A stretch of 64,000 bases of DNA from Paramesorhizobium sp049065735 (GCF_049065735.1 NZ_JBAKHD010000001.1:620001-684000); one strand, 5' to 3'; counted from the first letter of the stretch, positions 25,438-34,678 are shown. Translations and numbers: made by a program. The notes: generated by a model from the letters alone, not told the origin.

Positions 25438-26310
25438 TCAAGCGGTAACCTGCTCGCCTCGTATCCACTCTATTGCAAACGATCCGCCTTTTGCTTCGCC
25501 AAGCAGGCCGGTGAGGCAGGGAAGCAACAGTTTCATCTCGCTTTCCAGCGTATAGGGCGGATTGACAACGATCATGCCGGTGCCGTCGAGCCGTGGCTCG
25601 GGCGAGGGCGGACGGATCGCCAGCTCCAGCCGCAATATTTTCGCAATGCCCGTTTCACGCAGCCTTGCGGCGAAGCGCTTCACCTCCTGCCGGTCCTTCA
25701 CCGGATACCAGAGCGCATAGGTCCCGCCTGGAAAGCGCTTATGCGCCTTGATGAGCCCATCCACCAGCCGGTCGAACTCCCCCGCAATCTCGAAAGGCGG
25801 ATCGACTAGCACGAGGCCTCGCTTTTCCTTCGGCGGCAGATGTGCGCCCAGCGCCAGCCAGCCGTCGAGATGGATGATGCGTGCCTGATGATCCCCGGCG
25901 AAGAGAGTAGCGAGCGTCTTGACATCTTCCGGATGAAGTTCCAGCGCCGAAAGCCGGTCCTGCTTGCGCATCAGCCGCCGCGCCAGAAGCGGCGAGCCGG
26001 GATAGGTGGTGAGGCTATCGCCCGCATTCTCCGCCCGGATGATATCGAGATAAGGCGCGAGAAGCTCCGCTACGGCGGGCGGGATCGATCCGGAAGACGC
26101 GCCGTCGAGAAGGCGAAGGATGCCATCCCGCCACTCGGCGGTCTTGCCCGCTTCCGTTCCGGTCAGATCATAACGCCCGATGCCGGCATGAGTGTCGACC
26201 ACCCGGAACGCCTGCTCCTTGCGCTTTAGATATTCGATGATCCGGGTAAGCACGACGTGCTTAAAGACATCGGCGAAATTCCCGGCATGATAGGCATGGC
26301 GATAGTTCAT
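25438..26310 (-). CDS. rlmJ: 23S rRNA (adenine-2030 N6)-methyltransferase RlmJ
   Basis: 290 residues from ATG 26310 (MNYRHAYHAGNFADVFKHVV), the standard N-terminus of the family; an upstream in-frame start would add 12 unconserved residues. SAM-dependent methylation of A2030 in 23S rRNA. The VVDTHAGIGRYDL motif I (about 40) and the catalytic DPPFE (about 168) are present. Stand-alone between the exported protein gene and a toxin-antitoxin pair. Confidence 0.93.
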   Translation of the reverse strand: MNYRHAYHAGNFADVFKHVVLTRIIEYLKRKEQAFRVVDTHAGIGRYDLTGTEAGKTAEWRDGILRLLDGASSGSIPPAVAELLAPYLDIIRAENAGDSLTTYPGSPLLARRLMRKQDRLSALELHPEDVKTLATLFAGDHQARIIHLDGWLALGAHLPPKEKRGLVLVDPPFEIAGEFDRLVDGLIKAHKRFPGGTYALWYPVKDRQEVKRFAARLRETGIAKILRLELAIRPPSPEPRLDGTGMIVVNPPYTLESEMKLLLPCLTGLLGEAKGGSFAIEWIRGEQVTA

Positions 26311-26352
26311 GGCCTTGCCAATTCCACGCCTCAACGGGAACTGCAAGGGGAT

Positions 26353-26781
26353 TCAGTGCGGTTGCTCATTCCAAGGATTGACCAGGGCCACGCCAGTAGG
26401 CTTAAAGTCGGCGACGTTGCGGGTAACAATCGTCATGCCATGCACGAGCGCCGTTGCCGCGATGTAAGCATCTCGTTCCGGTCGGGGATCAGGCACATGG
26501 AGCCGCGCGCAACGAAACGCGACGGCCATATCGACCGGCAGGGTGCGCTTCGAGAACTCGGGAATGACATGATCGTTCATCCAAATGCGTAGCAAAGCGC
26601 CTTGTGTGGGATCGCGTCTTTCCTTCCGTAAAATTCCTACGTCCAGTTCCATCAGCGTGACCGCGGAAATATAAAAACTTCCGATATCCTTGCTCGACAG
26701 CCAGGCAACAACATTGGGATTCGCTTTTCCCATACCTGCCTTGCGAAGTTCGGAAAGAACATTTGTATCGAGCAGATACAT
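26353..26781 (-). CDS. PIN-domain toxin (VapC/FitB-like)
   Basis: 142 residues from ATG 26781, overlapping the antitoxin stop (TGATG). PIN residues are in place: MYLLDTNVLSELRK (Asp), ISAVTLMELDVG (Glu, about 43), ERDAYIAATAL (Asp, about 104) and IVTRNVADF (Asp). PIN toxins are metal-dependent ribonucleases cleaving tRNA or rRNA. Its 3' end lies 42 bp from the rlmJ start. Confidence 0.9.
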   Translation of the reverse strand: MYLLDTNVLSELRKAGMGKANPNVVAWLSSKDIGSFYISAVTLMELDVGILRKERRDPTQGALLRIWMNDHVIPEFSKRTLPVDMAVAFRCARLHVPDPRPERDAYIAATALVHGMTIVTRNVADFKPTGVALVNPWNEQPH

Positions 26782-27035
26782 CAATCAAAATCCGCCGGGC
26801 GTGGCAGGTCTCCAAAGCGAGGAATGTCAAGCTCGATGTCCGCAAGTCCAGGCATTGCCAGAGCATCGACGATGCTGCGGCGTTGCTTGGTCAATTCCTG
26901 ATATTCCTCGATGCTGAGAAGGACATGCGAAGGCTTGCCCCGGTCCGTGATGAAGACGGGGCCTTGCTTCGCAGCCTTTTTTGCGCGGGTCACATCCTGG
27001 TTCAGTTCGCGGCTCGATATGGTCGTGATTGACAT
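26781..27035 (-). CDS. Phd/YefM-family antitoxin
   Basis: 84 residues from ATG 27035 (MSITTISSRELNQDVTRAKK), with AGGAG eight bases upstream. The N-terminal half is the DNA-binding Phd fold (GPVFITDRGKPSHVLLSIEEYQEL); the acidic C-terminal tail (LADIELDIPRFGDLPRPADFD) would wrap the PIN toxin. Pairing of a Phd antitoxin with a PIN toxin is a common hybrid. I see no clear palindrome upstream, though 27036-27166 must contain its promoter. Confidence 0.88.
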   Translation of the reverse strand: MSITTISSRELNQDVTRAKKAAKQGPVFITDRGKPSHVLLSIEEYQELTKQRRSIVDALAMPGLADIELDIPRFGDLPRPADFD

Positions 27036-27166
27036 GGCGATATCTCCTGGCTCCAAATATGTAGTAACGTTCCTATTTTTGCAAGCGAGCGAACGCCCAT
27101 TCCTCCACCCCGCCGCTACTGATAAAATGACATCCCCATTTAGCCTCTGATTCCGGTGATCCCGCC

Positions 27167-28012
27167 ATGTCCGGCACGGTTGTTCTCGTCGTTCTGTTCG
27201 GCGCTTTTCTTCATGCCAGCTGGAATGCGGTCGTCAAATCGAGTGGCGACAAGTTCCTGAACGCTGTCATCGTGGTGGGAGCGGCGGGATTGATTGCGGC
27301 GCTCCTTTTGCCTTTCCTGCCTGGGCCGGACCGGGCGAGCTGGCCGTTTCTCGGTATGTCGATGGTGTTGCAGGTGATCTATCTCTGCCTCGTCGCCGCT
27401 GCCTATGAGAGCGGGGACATGAGCCAGGCTTACCCGATCATGCGCGGCACGCCGCCGCTTCTGGTGGCACTCGTCAGCGGGCCGCTCATTGGCGAGGTGC
27501 TGCCTTTCGCCCGCTGGGTCGGCATCGGCTTCATCTCGGGCGGCGTGCTGGCGCTGGCTTTCGAGGCGCGGCGCCGAGCAACCCATGGCAATGGGTGCAC
27601 CACCGCGATTGCGCTCGTCAACGCCGTCTTTATCGCCGGTTACACGCTGGTCGATGGCATGGGCGTGCGCAAATCCGGCGCGCCCGTCGCCTATACCATG
27701 TGGGTCTTCGTGCTGAACGCGGCACCGCTCGTTCTTTGGACGCTTTTGCGGCACCGGGAGCGCATCTGGCCGCATCTGCAAGGGCGCTGGTCGCTGGCAA
27801 TCGTCGGCGGGGTGGGGACACTCGGCTCCTATGGCCTCGCGCTCTGGGCAATGACCATGGCGCCCATCGCCGTCGTTTCGGCCTTGCGCGAAACCTCCAT
27901 CCTGTTCGCCATTCTCCTCTCGGCGCTTTTCTTGAACGAGCGCATCGGCTGGCAGCGCATCGTCGCGGCGGTGTTGATCGTCATCGGAGTCGTCATCATC
28001 CGCCTAAGCTGA
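27167..28012 (+). CDS. EamA/DMT-family permease
   Basis: 281 residues, ten predicted helices in two EamA repeats (about 2-135 and 150-280); second-half motifs GTLGSYGLALWAMTMAPIAV and RETSILFAILLSALFLNERI are typical. It is a separate member from the permease at 4-927 and shows little direct similarity. It sits 37 bp before a molybdopterin oxidoreductase on the same strand, so the two may handle one substrate, for example export of a product. Substrate unknown. Confidence 0.88.
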   Translation: MSGTVVLVVLFGAFLHASWNAVVKSSGDKFLNAVIVVGAAGLIAALLLPFLPGPDRASWPFLGMSMVLQVIYLCLVAAAYESGDMSQAYPIMRGTPPLLVALVSGPLIGEVLPFARWVGIGFISGGVLALAFEARRRATHGNGCTTAIALVNAVFIAGYTLVDGMGVRKSGAPVAYTMWVFVLNAAPLVLWTLLRHRERIWPHLQGRWSLAIVGGVGTLGSYGLALWAMTMAPIAVVSALRETSILFAILLSALFLNERIGWQRIVAAVLIVIGVVIIRLS

Positions 28013-28049
28013 TATGCATCGGCGACGCCCCGCTGATTTGGATCAAGCC

Positions 28050-30155
28050 ATGAACAAGCATGTTCTCCATATCGGGCATTCCGCCTGCCCGCACGATTGC
28101 CCCTCCACCTGCGCCCTTGATGTAGAGGTGCTGGACGCCCACACCATCGGGCGTGTGCGCGGCGCGAAGGAAAACAGCTATACCGATGGCGTCATCTGCG
28201 CCAAGGTGGCCCGCTATGCCGAGCGCATCCACCATCCCGACCGCCTACTGAAGCCTTTGATCCGCGCCGGCGGCAAGGGGGAGGGTGTTTGGAAGGAGGC
28301 TTCGTGGGAAGCGGCGCTCGATCTCGTCGCCGAGCGCTTCCTGAAGGCGGAAGCGGAACATGGTTCCGAAAGCATCTGGCCCAATTTTTACGCCGGAACG
28401 ATGGGTCTGGTGCAACGCGATTCGATCCATCGCCTGCGCCACGCCAAGAAATATTCCAACCAGTTCGACAGTTTCTGCACCAATCTGGCCTGGACCGGCT
28501 TCTACGCCGGCACGGGCAGCCTCACGGGTGTCGACCCGCGCGAGATGGCAAAGGCCGATTGCATCGTCATCTGGGGCACCAATGCCGCCGCGACACAGGT
28601 CAATGTCATGACCCATGCGGTGAAGGCGCGCAAGGAGCGCGGCGCGAAGATCATCGCCATCGATGTCTATGCCAACGCTACGGTTCGTCAGGCGGATATG
28701 GGCATCGTGCTGAAGCCCGGCACCGATGGCGCCTTCGCCTGCGCCGTCATGCACGTTCTCTTCCGCGATGGACTGACAGACTGGGACTATCTCAACGCTT
28801 ATACCGACGATCCCAAGGGCCTTGAGCGCCATCTCCAGACCCGCACCCCGGAATGGGCCTCCGCCATTACGGGCCTGCCGGTGGAAGAGATCGAAGCCTT
28901 CGCCCGCCTCGTCGGCACCACCAAGCGCACCTTCTTCCGCCTCGGCTATGGTTTCACCCGCCAGCGCAATGGCGCGGTCAATATGCATGCCGCATCCTGC
29001 ATCCCCGCCGTGACAGGCGCATGGCTGCATGAGGGCGGCGGGGCGTTTCACTCCAATTCCGGCATTTTCCGGCTGGACAAGTCGGAAATCGAGGGCAAAG
29101 CCTTCAAGGATCCCGATATCCGCTATCTCGACCAGTCGAAAATCGGCCGCATCCTGACCGGCGACAGGGAGTCCCTCAATGGCGGCCCGCCCGTCATGGG
29201 GCTGCTGATCCAGAACACCAACCCCGCCAATGTCGCGCCGGAACAGCGCCTCATCCGGCAGGGCATGCTGCGCAAGGACCTGTTCATGGTCGTCCACGAG
29301 CAGTTCATGACCGATACGGCGAAGCTCGCCGATGTCGTGCTGCCCGCGACCATGTTCCTGGAGCATGACGACATCTATCGCGGCGGCGGCCAGCAGCATA
29401 TCGTGCTGGGGCCGAAGCTGGTCGACGCACCCGGCGAGGCCAAGCCCAATCTCTATGTTCTCAACGAACTGGCGAACCGTCTCGGCGTCGGCCATATGCC
29501 CGGCTTCAATGTCGATGAACGCACGCTCATCGACAACATGCTGCGCAAGGCCGGACTGCCCGGCTTCAACGAGCTGAAAGAACTGCGCTGGCTCGACATG
29601 CAGCCGGATTTCGAGCGCGCCCATTATTTGAGGGGTTTCAACTGGCCGGACCGCAAATTCCGCTTCAAGCCGGACTGGACCGGCAGCCCGTCGCCCGACA
29701 AGCCGCCGCGCTCGATGGGACCGCAGGGACCCTATCAGGATCTGCCGGAATTCCCCGATCACTGGCAGGCAATTGAGGTGGCGGACGCTGAGCACCCCTT
29801 CCGCCTTGCCACGTCGCCGGCGCATAATTTCCTGAATTCCAGCTTCTCCATGACTGCGACCTCGCTCGCCAAGGAAATCCGCCCGCAATTGCTGATCCAT
29901 CCGGATGATGCGGCGGCGCTGGGCATCCTAGACGGCGACCGCGTCGAGATCGGCAACCAGCGCGGTGAATTGGTCCTGCACGCGAAGCTGCGCGATGGCC
30001 AGCGCCCGGGCGTGGTGATTTCGGAAGGCATATTCCCCAATTCCGCCTTCGAGCGCGGCGAGGGCATCAACACCCTCACCGGTGCCGACGCTGCGGCACC
30101 TTATGGCGGGGCGGCGTTCCATGACACGAAGGTGTGGGTGCGGAAGGCGGGGTAG
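28050..30155 (+). CDS. Molybdopterin-dependent oxidoreductase with one [4Fe-4S] cluster
   Basis: 701 residues from ATG 28050; an ATG at 28014 is also in frame but adds a non-family leader. The N-terminal iron-sulfur domain has CPHDCPSTC and a fourth cysteine in VICAKVAR. Then come the molybdopterin domain (about 65-560; FCTNLAWTGFYAGTGSLTG, IVIWGTNAAATQVNVMT, GYGFTRQRNGAVNMHAA) and the dinucleotide-binding domain (about 580-695; LLIHPDDAAALGILDGDRVE). No Tat signal, so it is cytoplasmic. Similar to the DMSO reductase superfamily of unassigned substrate. Serine or cysteine as the metal ligand cannot be assigned safely. Confidence 0.9.
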   Translation: MNKHVLHIGHSACPHDCPSTCALDVEVLDAHTIGRVRGAKENSYTDGVICAKVARYAERIHHPDRLLKPLIRAGGKGEGVWKEASWEAALDLVAERFLKAEAEHGSESIWPNFYAGTMGLVQRDSIHRLRHAKKYSNQFDSFCTNLAWTGFYAGTGSLTGVDPREMAKADCIVIWGTNAAATQVNVMTHAVKARKERGAKIIAIDVYANATVRQADMGIVLKPGTDGAFACAVMHVLFRDGLTDWDYLNAYTDDPKGLERHLQTRTPEWASAITGLPVEEIEAFARLVGTTKRTFFRLGYGFTRQRNGAVNMHAASCIPAVTGAWLHEGGGAFHSNSGIFRLDKSEIEGKAFKDPDIRYLDQSKIGRILTGDRESLNGGPPVMGLLIQNTNPANVAPEQRLIRQGMLRKDLFMVVHEQFMTDTAKLADVVLPATMFLEHDDIYRGGGQQHIVLGPKLVDAPGEAKPNLYVLNELANRLGVGHMPGFNVDERTLIDNMLRKAGLPGFNELKELRWLDMQPDFERAHYLRGFNWPDRKFRFKPDWTGSPSPDKPPRSMGPQGPYQDLPEFPDHWQAIEVADAEHPFRLATSPAHNFLNSSFSMTATSLAKEIRPQLLIHPDDAAALGILDGDRVEIGNQRGELVLHAKLRDGQRPGVVISEGIFPNSAFERGEGINTLTGADAAAPYGGAAFHDTKVWVRKAG

Positions 30156-30157
30156 CT

Positions 30158-30529
30158 CTATACCACCAGATCGTCCAGCGTAATATTCAGCGCCTGCGCG
30201 ATCTTCCGCATCGTGTCGAGTGTGCCCTCTCGCTTGCCCGTCTCGATCTGGGAGAGATAGGCGGGCGCGATATCGGCCGCGCCTGCAAGCACCTTGGCGG
30301 ACATTCCCCTGTGATCACGCCAGACCCGAACGGGATTTTCGCCATCCAGAATCCGGTTGACGATTTCTGCCGGGATGCGCTCTTCCTCGCCACTCGCGAT
30401 GCGGGCCTTCGCCCGGTCATAGGCAGCGATATCCTGCGCCATTTCGGCATCGGCGAGGAGTTGCTCATATTCGGCACGGGGCAGGATGACCATTTCGTCG
30501 CCGCTGGGGGTGGTGAAGGTGACGCTCAT
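30158..30529 (-). CDS. XRE-family HTH antitoxin
   Basis: 123 residues. The N-terminal half (FTTPSGDEMVILPRAEYEQL, then an acidic helix) resembles prevent-host-death-type modules; the C-terminal XRE helix-turn-helix (about 65-120) has MSAKVLAGAADIAPAYLSQI and GTLDTMRKIAQALNITLDDL. It follows the RelE-like toxin by 9 bp, forming a toxin-first pair. Ends two bases from the convergent oxidoreductase stop. Confidence 0.87.
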   Translation of the reverse strand: MSVTFTTPSGDEMVILPRAEYEQLLADAEMAQDIAAYDRAKARIASGEEERIPAEIVNRILDGENPVRVWRDHRGMSAKVLAGAADIAPAYLSQIETGKREGTLDTMRKIAQALNITLDDLVV

Positions 30530-30538
30530 GCCATGCTC

Positions 30539-30790
30539 CTATTCGTAAATTCTGCCCCGAGGACCGATTGCCAGCACATCAATGACAGATCCGTTTTCAT
30601 CGAAGATAACGCGCCAGTCGCCCACTCGGAGCCGGAAACCCTCCCGGCCTTGCAGCTTGATTATATTTTGAACCTGCGATGCCGGGTCAGCTGCATATTG
30701 TTCAATCTTGGCGCGGATACGCCTAGCCTCGTTCATCGGTATTCTGCGAAGCGTTTTTAGCGCTTCCTTGTGATACGTGACCTGCTTCAT
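30539..30790 (-). CDS. RelE/ParE-family toxin
   Basis: 83 residues from ATG 30790 (MKQVTYHKEALKTLRRIPMN); the longer open frame upstream is AT-rich and not coding-like. The canonical RelE core is visible: IRAKIEQYAADP, IIKLQGREGFRLRVGDWRVIF and the C-terminal VLAIGPRGRIYE. Probably a ribosome-dependent mRNA interferase. A weak inverted repeat (TAGC AAACA GCTA, 30803-30815) upstream may be part of the operator. Confidence 0.87.
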   Translation of the reverse strand: MKQVTYHKEALKTLRRIPMNEARRIRAKIEQYAADPASQVQNIIKLQGREGFRLRVGDWRVIFDENGSVIDVLAIGPRGRIYE

Positions 30791-30833
30791 GGAAAAGCAT
30801 AATAGCAAACAGCTAATAAAATAGAAGGATAAA

Positions 30834-30845
30834 AATAGCGAATAG
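30834..30845. repeat. AATAGCGAATAG repeat copy
   Basis: A 12-mer identical to the sequence at the end of hdaA (34667-34678) and related to the GTGAATAGTGAAT arms at 52401-52450. It lies in the short AT-rich gap between the RelE promoter and the purN end, which otherwise shows no gene. Confidence 0.4.
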
Positions 30846-30866
30846 AAAATTATTGGTGCATTGCGT

Positions 30867-31514
30867 TCAGAACGCGCCGATAGCCAGCCTGTCGGCCTTG
30901 GTAAGCTCCGTATACACAATGCCGCCATCGACCATCGCCACCTTCCCCTCCGCCACCAACTTCAGCGCCAGCGGATAGAGCTTGTGCTCCACCGTCAGCA
31001 CGCGCGCGGAGAGGGTGTCTTCCGTATCGCCGGCTTCCACCGGCACCACGGCTTGCGCGATGATGGGGCCGCCATCCATTTCGGCGGTGACGAAATGCAC
31101 CGTGCAGCCATGGACGCGCATGCCGGATTCGAGCGCGCGGGCGTGGCTGTCGAGACCTTTGAAGAGCGGGAGCAAGGAAGGGTGGATATTGATCATCCGG
31201 CCCTCCCAGCGGGCAACGAAATCCGCCGACATCAGCCGCATATAGCCGGCGAGGCAGATGATATCGGGCGCAACGCGCGCAAGCTCGGCATAGATCGCTT
31301 CCTCATGTGCGGCGCGCGAGGCATACTCCTTCTGCGGCACGGCGATGGCCTCGATGCCATGGCTGCGCGCCACATCCAGCCCTGCCGCGTCGGGCTTGTT
31401 CGAGAGTACGGCGACGATTTCGGCGGGGTAGGCGGGGTCCTTGCAGGCCTCGATCAGCGCGGACATGTTCGATCCGCGCCCGGAAATCAGCACTGCGACG
31501 CGTTTCTTCTGCAT
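30867..31514 (-). CDS. purN: Phosphoribosylglycinamide formyltransferase
   Basis: 215 residues from ATG 31514 (MQKKRVAVLISGRGSNMSAL); the frame extends upstream into purM, but that part is a shadow. Transfers formyl from 10-formyl-THF to GAR in purine synthesis. Catalytic residues Asn and His lie in MINIHPSLLPLFKGL (about 105), with Asp in HFVTAEMDGGPII (about 142). Starts one base inside the purM stop (TGATG), so coupled. Confidence 0.97.
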   Translation of the reverse strand: MQKKRVAVLISGRGSNMSALIEACKDPAYPAEIVAVLSNKPDAAGLDVARSHGIEAIAVPQKEYASRAAHEEAIYAELARVAPDIICLAGYMRLMSADFVARWEGRMINIHPSLLPLFKGLDSHARALESGMRVHGCTVHFVTAEMDGGPIIAQAVVPVEAGDTEDTLSARVLTVEHKLYPLALKLVAEGKVAMVDGGIVYTELTKADRLAIGAF

Positions 31515-32590
31515 CACAGCGCCAGCGTGCCGCGATAGACAACGCCCGCGCCGGAGCGCGGTATCATCTGTCCCAGCATCACCGCCTTCTCGCCTTCGGC
31601 TGCCAGCAGCGCCGCCACTTCCGCCGCCTGCTCTGGTGCAACCACCGCAATCATGCCGATGCCGCAATTGAAGGTACGCAGCATCTCGTCACGCTCGACG
31701 CCGCCGGTCCTGGCAAGCCAGGAGAAGACGGGCGGCACGGCGATGGCCGAAAGGTCGATTTCGGCGGCAAGGCCGGATGGCAGCACACGCGGGATATTGT
31801 CCGGGAAGCCGCCGCCGGTAATGTGCGCCAGCGCCTTGATGCCGTCGCTAGCGCGAATAGCGGCAAGCAGCGGCTTCACATAGATGCGTGTCGGCGTCAG
31901 CAGCGCCTCGCCCAGCGTCTTTCCAGGGGCGAAAGGCGCATCCGCGTCCCAGCCGAGACCGGAGAGCTCGACGATGCGGCGCACCAGCGAAAAGCCGTTG
32001 GAATGGACGCCCGAGGAGGCAAGGCCGAGGATGATATCGCCGGACGCGATGTCCCCCTTCGGCAGCAGACGATTGCGCTCGGCCGCGCCGACTGCGAAAC
32101 CGGCGAGGTCATAGTCGCCATCGCGATACATGCCCGGCATTTCCGCCGTCTCGCCGCCGATGAGCGCTGCGCCCGCCTGACGGCAGCCCTCGGCAATGCC
32201 GGCGACAATGGCCGCGCCCTGGTCCGGGTCGAGCTTGCCGGTGGCGAAATAATCGAGGAAGAACAGCGGCTCCGCGCCCTGCACCACGAGATCGTTGACG
32301 CACATGGCGACGAGGTCGATGCCGACCGTGTCGTGCTTCCCCGCGTCGATGGCGATTTTCAGCTTGGTGCCGACGCCGTCATTGGCAGCCACCAGCACCG
32401 GATCGCTGAAGCCCGCCGCCTTCAGGTCGAACAGGCCGCCAAAGCCGCCGATTTCGCCATCCGCGCCCGGACGCCGCGTTGAACGGACGAGCGGCTTGAT
32501 CTTCTCGACCATGAGATTCCCGGCGTCGATGTCCACGCCTGCCTCAGCATAGGTCAATCCGTTCTTGCCTTCATGGCTCTGGCCAGTCAT
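31514..32590 (-). CDS. purM: Phosphoribosylformylglycinamidine cyclo-ligase
   Basis: 358 residues. ATP-dependent ring closure to AIR, two steps after PurN. Motifs: TYAEAGVDIDAG near the N-terminus, GVGTKLKIAID (about 68), AALIGGETAEMPGMY (about 135) and ALAHITGGGFPDNIPR (about 250). First gene of the purM-purN operon, divergent from the PerM-like permease across 220 bp (32591-32810). Confidence 0.97.
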   Translation of the reverse strand: MTGQSHEGKNGLTYAEAGVDIDAGNLMVEKIKPLVRSTRRPGADGEIGGFGGLFDLKAAGFSDPVLVAANDGVGTKLKIAIDAGKHDTVGIDLVAMCVNDLVVQGAEPLFFLDYFATGKLDPDQGAAIVAGIAEGCRQAGAALIGGETAEMPGMYRDGDYDLAGFAVGAAERNRLLPKGDIASGDIILGLASSGVHSNGFSLVRRIVELSGLGWDADAPFAPGKTLGEALLTPTRIYVKPLLAAIRASDGIKALAHITGGGFPDNIPRVLPSGLAAEIDLSAIAVPPVFSWLARTGGVERDEMLRTFNCGIGMIAVVAPEQAAEVAALLAAEGEKAVMLGQMIPRSGAGVVYRGTLAL

Positions 32591-32747
32591 CGTTTGCTCC
32601 CGACGCGCCTGTTACACTGTCATATACTCAGGCGCGGGAAATGGCACGAGTTCGCCTGCCCCGCAAGGCCGAAAGGCTCGGTATAGCCAGAAAAGCCGGG
32701 AATCCACGGGTTTGCACAGTCAATGGCGGGACCTGCAGACACTTCAC

Positions 32748-32777
32748 TTGACCGTGACTGAAACAGCAGCCTATCTC
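32748..32777 (+). promoter_or_regulatory. Candidate promoter of the permease-hdaA operon
   Basis: TTGACC (32748-32753), 18-bp spacer, TATCTC (32772-32777), about 35 bp before the ATG. The -35 is good, the -10 partial. No other feature is evident in the purM-permease gap. Confidence 0.3.
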
Positions 32778-32810
32778 AATCACAGGGCTCGAACCGACGG
32801 TATCACATTT

Positions 32811-33992
32811 ATGGCCAAGACAATGGTGAAGACAAAGCCTGAAGCGGACGTTCACGTCGATGTGCAGGTCAATACCCTTGCCGCCAATGTGCGCCGCCAG
32901 GCTCTATTCTGGCTGGGCGCGGTGGCGCTGTTCGGGCTGTTCCTCTGGATTTTCAGCCCGATCCTCCTGCCTTTCGTCGCCGGCATGGCGCTGGCCTATT
33001 TTCTCGATCCTGTCGCCGACCGGCTGGAGCGGCTCGGCTTGTCGCGTCTGGCTGCGACCGTCTTCATCTTGCTCACCTTTCTGATCGTCCTAATACTCGC
33101 GATCATGATTATAGTGCCGATGCTGGTGACGCAGGCGACCGATCTGGGCGCACGGTTGCCTGATTATGTGCGGCAGCTCCAGGCCTTTATTGCCGAGCGC
33201 GACTCGCCCTGGCTCAGAAAGCTCATCGGCGGCGACAACTCCAATTCCGTCATTCAGGACAATCTGAGCACGCTCCTGCAGCAGGGGACCAGCTTCCTGA
33301 CGACCCTGATCCAGTCGCTGTGGAATTCGGGCAAGGCGATCATCGACATTGCGGCGCTCGTCATCGTCACGCCTGTCGTCGCCTTCTATATGCTGCTCGA
33401 CTGGGACCGCATGATCAACCAGATCGATTCCTGGATACCGCGTGAGCATCTTCAGACCGTGCGCGCCTTGGCGCGCGCCATGGATGCGGCCATCGCGGGC
33501 TTCATCCGCGGGCAGGGCACGCTCTGCATCATCCTCGGCACCATCTATGCGGTGGGCCTCACCATCGTCGGGCTTAATTTCGGCTTGCTGATCGGCCTCT
33601 TCGCCGGGCTTATCAGCTTCATTCCCTATATCGGCTCGCTGGTGGGGCTGGTGCTGGCCTTGGGCGTTGCGCTGGTTCAGTTCGGCCTCAGCTGGATGGT
33701 GCTGGCCGTCGCCGCGGTCTTTTTCGTCGGCCAGTTCATCGAGGGCAATATATTGCAGCCGAAGCTCGTCGGCTCGTCGGTGGGGCTCCATCCGGTCTGG
33801 CTGATGTTCGCGCTTTTTGCCTTCGGCTCGCTGCTCGGCTTCACCGGCATGCTGATCGCGGTGCCCGCCGCGGCGGCGGTCGGCGTTCTCGTGCGCTTCG
33901 CCCTTGGCCGCTATCTGCAATCGCCGCTCTACCGCAGCCGCGAGAAGGAGCCCGCGCGGCTTAAGGATCGCAGCGGAGACGACGCTCTATGA
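32811..33992 (+). CDS. AI-2E/PerM-family membrane protein
   Basis: 393 residues from ATG 32811 (MAKTMVKTKPEADVHVDVQV); an upstream 82-codon extension overlaps purM and is rejected. About eight helices; the family regions ALFWLGAVALFGLFLWIFSP, FVAGMALAYFLDPVADRLER and LISFIPYIGSLVGLVLALGV are clear. Members include autoinducer-2 exporters and PerM, whose substrates are mostly unknown. It overlaps hdaA by 4 bp, a pairing widespread in Rhizobiales and in gammaproteobacteria (perM near hda). Confidence 0.9.
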   Translation: MAKTMVKTKPEADVHVDVQVNTLAANVRRQALFWLGAVALFGLFLWIFSPILLPFVAGMALAYFLDPVADRLERLGLSRLAATVFILLTFLIVLILAIMIIVPMLVTQATDLGARLPDYVRQLQAFIAERDSPWLRKLIGGDNSNSVIQDNLSTLLQQGTSFLTTLIQSLWNSGKAIIDIAALVIVTPVVAFYMLLDWDRMINQIDSWIPREHLQTVRALARAMDAAIAGFIRGQGTLCIILGTIYAVGLTIVGLNFGLLIGLFAGLISFIPYIGSLVGLVLALGVALVQFGLSWMVLAVAAVFFVGQFIEGNILQPKLVGSSVGLHPVWLMFALFAFGSLLGFTGMLIAVPAAAAVGVLVRFALGRYLQSPLYRSREKEPARLKDRSGDDAL

Positions 33993-34678
33993 CGATCGCG
34001 ATGCCCCGCCAATTACCGCTGGCGCTCGGACATGAGCCGGGCTATGGCCGCGAGGATCTGATCGTTGCGGCGTCGAACCGCGCGGCGGTGGATATCATCG
34101 ACCGCTGGCCCAACTGGCTTTCGCCCGTGGTGGTGCTCGCCGGCCCGGCAGGCTCGGGCAAGACCCATCTCGCCGCAATCTGGAAGGCCGCCTCAGATGC
34201 CGCGATCCTCGACATCGCAGATCTCGGACCCGACGCCATCGAAAAAGCCAACGCCGGCCCCGTGCTGATCGACGATATCGGCACGGCCCCCTTCAACGAG
34301 ACCGGGCTTTTCCACCTGATCAACGCGGTGCGGCAGGCGGGGACCTCGCTGCTGATGACGTCCCGCAGCCGCCCAGCAAACTGGCCGCTGACGCTGCCGG
34401 ACCTCGCCTCGCGCATGAAGGCGGTGACGGTGGTGGAAATATCCGAGCCGGACGACGAGCTTCTCTCGGCTGTCATCTACAAGCTTTTCGCCGACCGGCA
34501 GGTGGCGGTCGAGCCGCCGCTCGTCGCTTATCTGGTCAGCCGCATCGAGCGCTCGCTCTCCACCGCCAACCGCGTCGTCGACCGGCTCGACCATGCGGCG
34601 CTGGAACAGAAATGCCGCATCACGCGGACGCTGGCGGCGAGTGTTTTGGCGGAGATGGAGAAAAGGAATAGCGAATAG
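33989..34678 (+). CDS. hdaA: DnaA regulatory inactivator homologue HdaA
   Basis: 229 residues. The N-terminal MPRQLPLALGHEP contains the beta-clamp-binding QLPLAL motif, followed by a DnaA-like AAA+ domain: Walker A AGPAGSGKTHLA (about 52), Walker B region PVLIDDIG, sensor segment LLMTSRSRPANW. With the clamp it stimulates ATP hydrolysis by DnaA after initiation. There is no domain IV DNA-binding region. The final codons AAT AGC GAA TAG fall in a dispersed repeat, so the natural C-terminus has been supplied by it. Confidence 0.93.
   Translation: MTIAMPRQLPLALGHEPGYGREDLIVAASNRAAVDIIDRWPNWLSPVVVLAGPAGSGKTHLAAIWKAASDAAILDIADLGPDAIEKANAGPVLIDDIGTAPFNETGLFHLINAVRQAGTSLLMTSRSRPANWPLTLPDLASRMKAVTVVEISEPDDELLSAVIYKLFADRQVAVEPPLVAYLVSRIERSLSTANRVVDRLDHAALEQKCRITRTLAASVLAEMEKRNSE

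Noticed and set aside
28245..29900. 551-codon open frame opposite the molybdopterin oxidoreductase
   Set aside because: Shadow of a clear, motif-rich gene; its composition is low-complexity and without domains.
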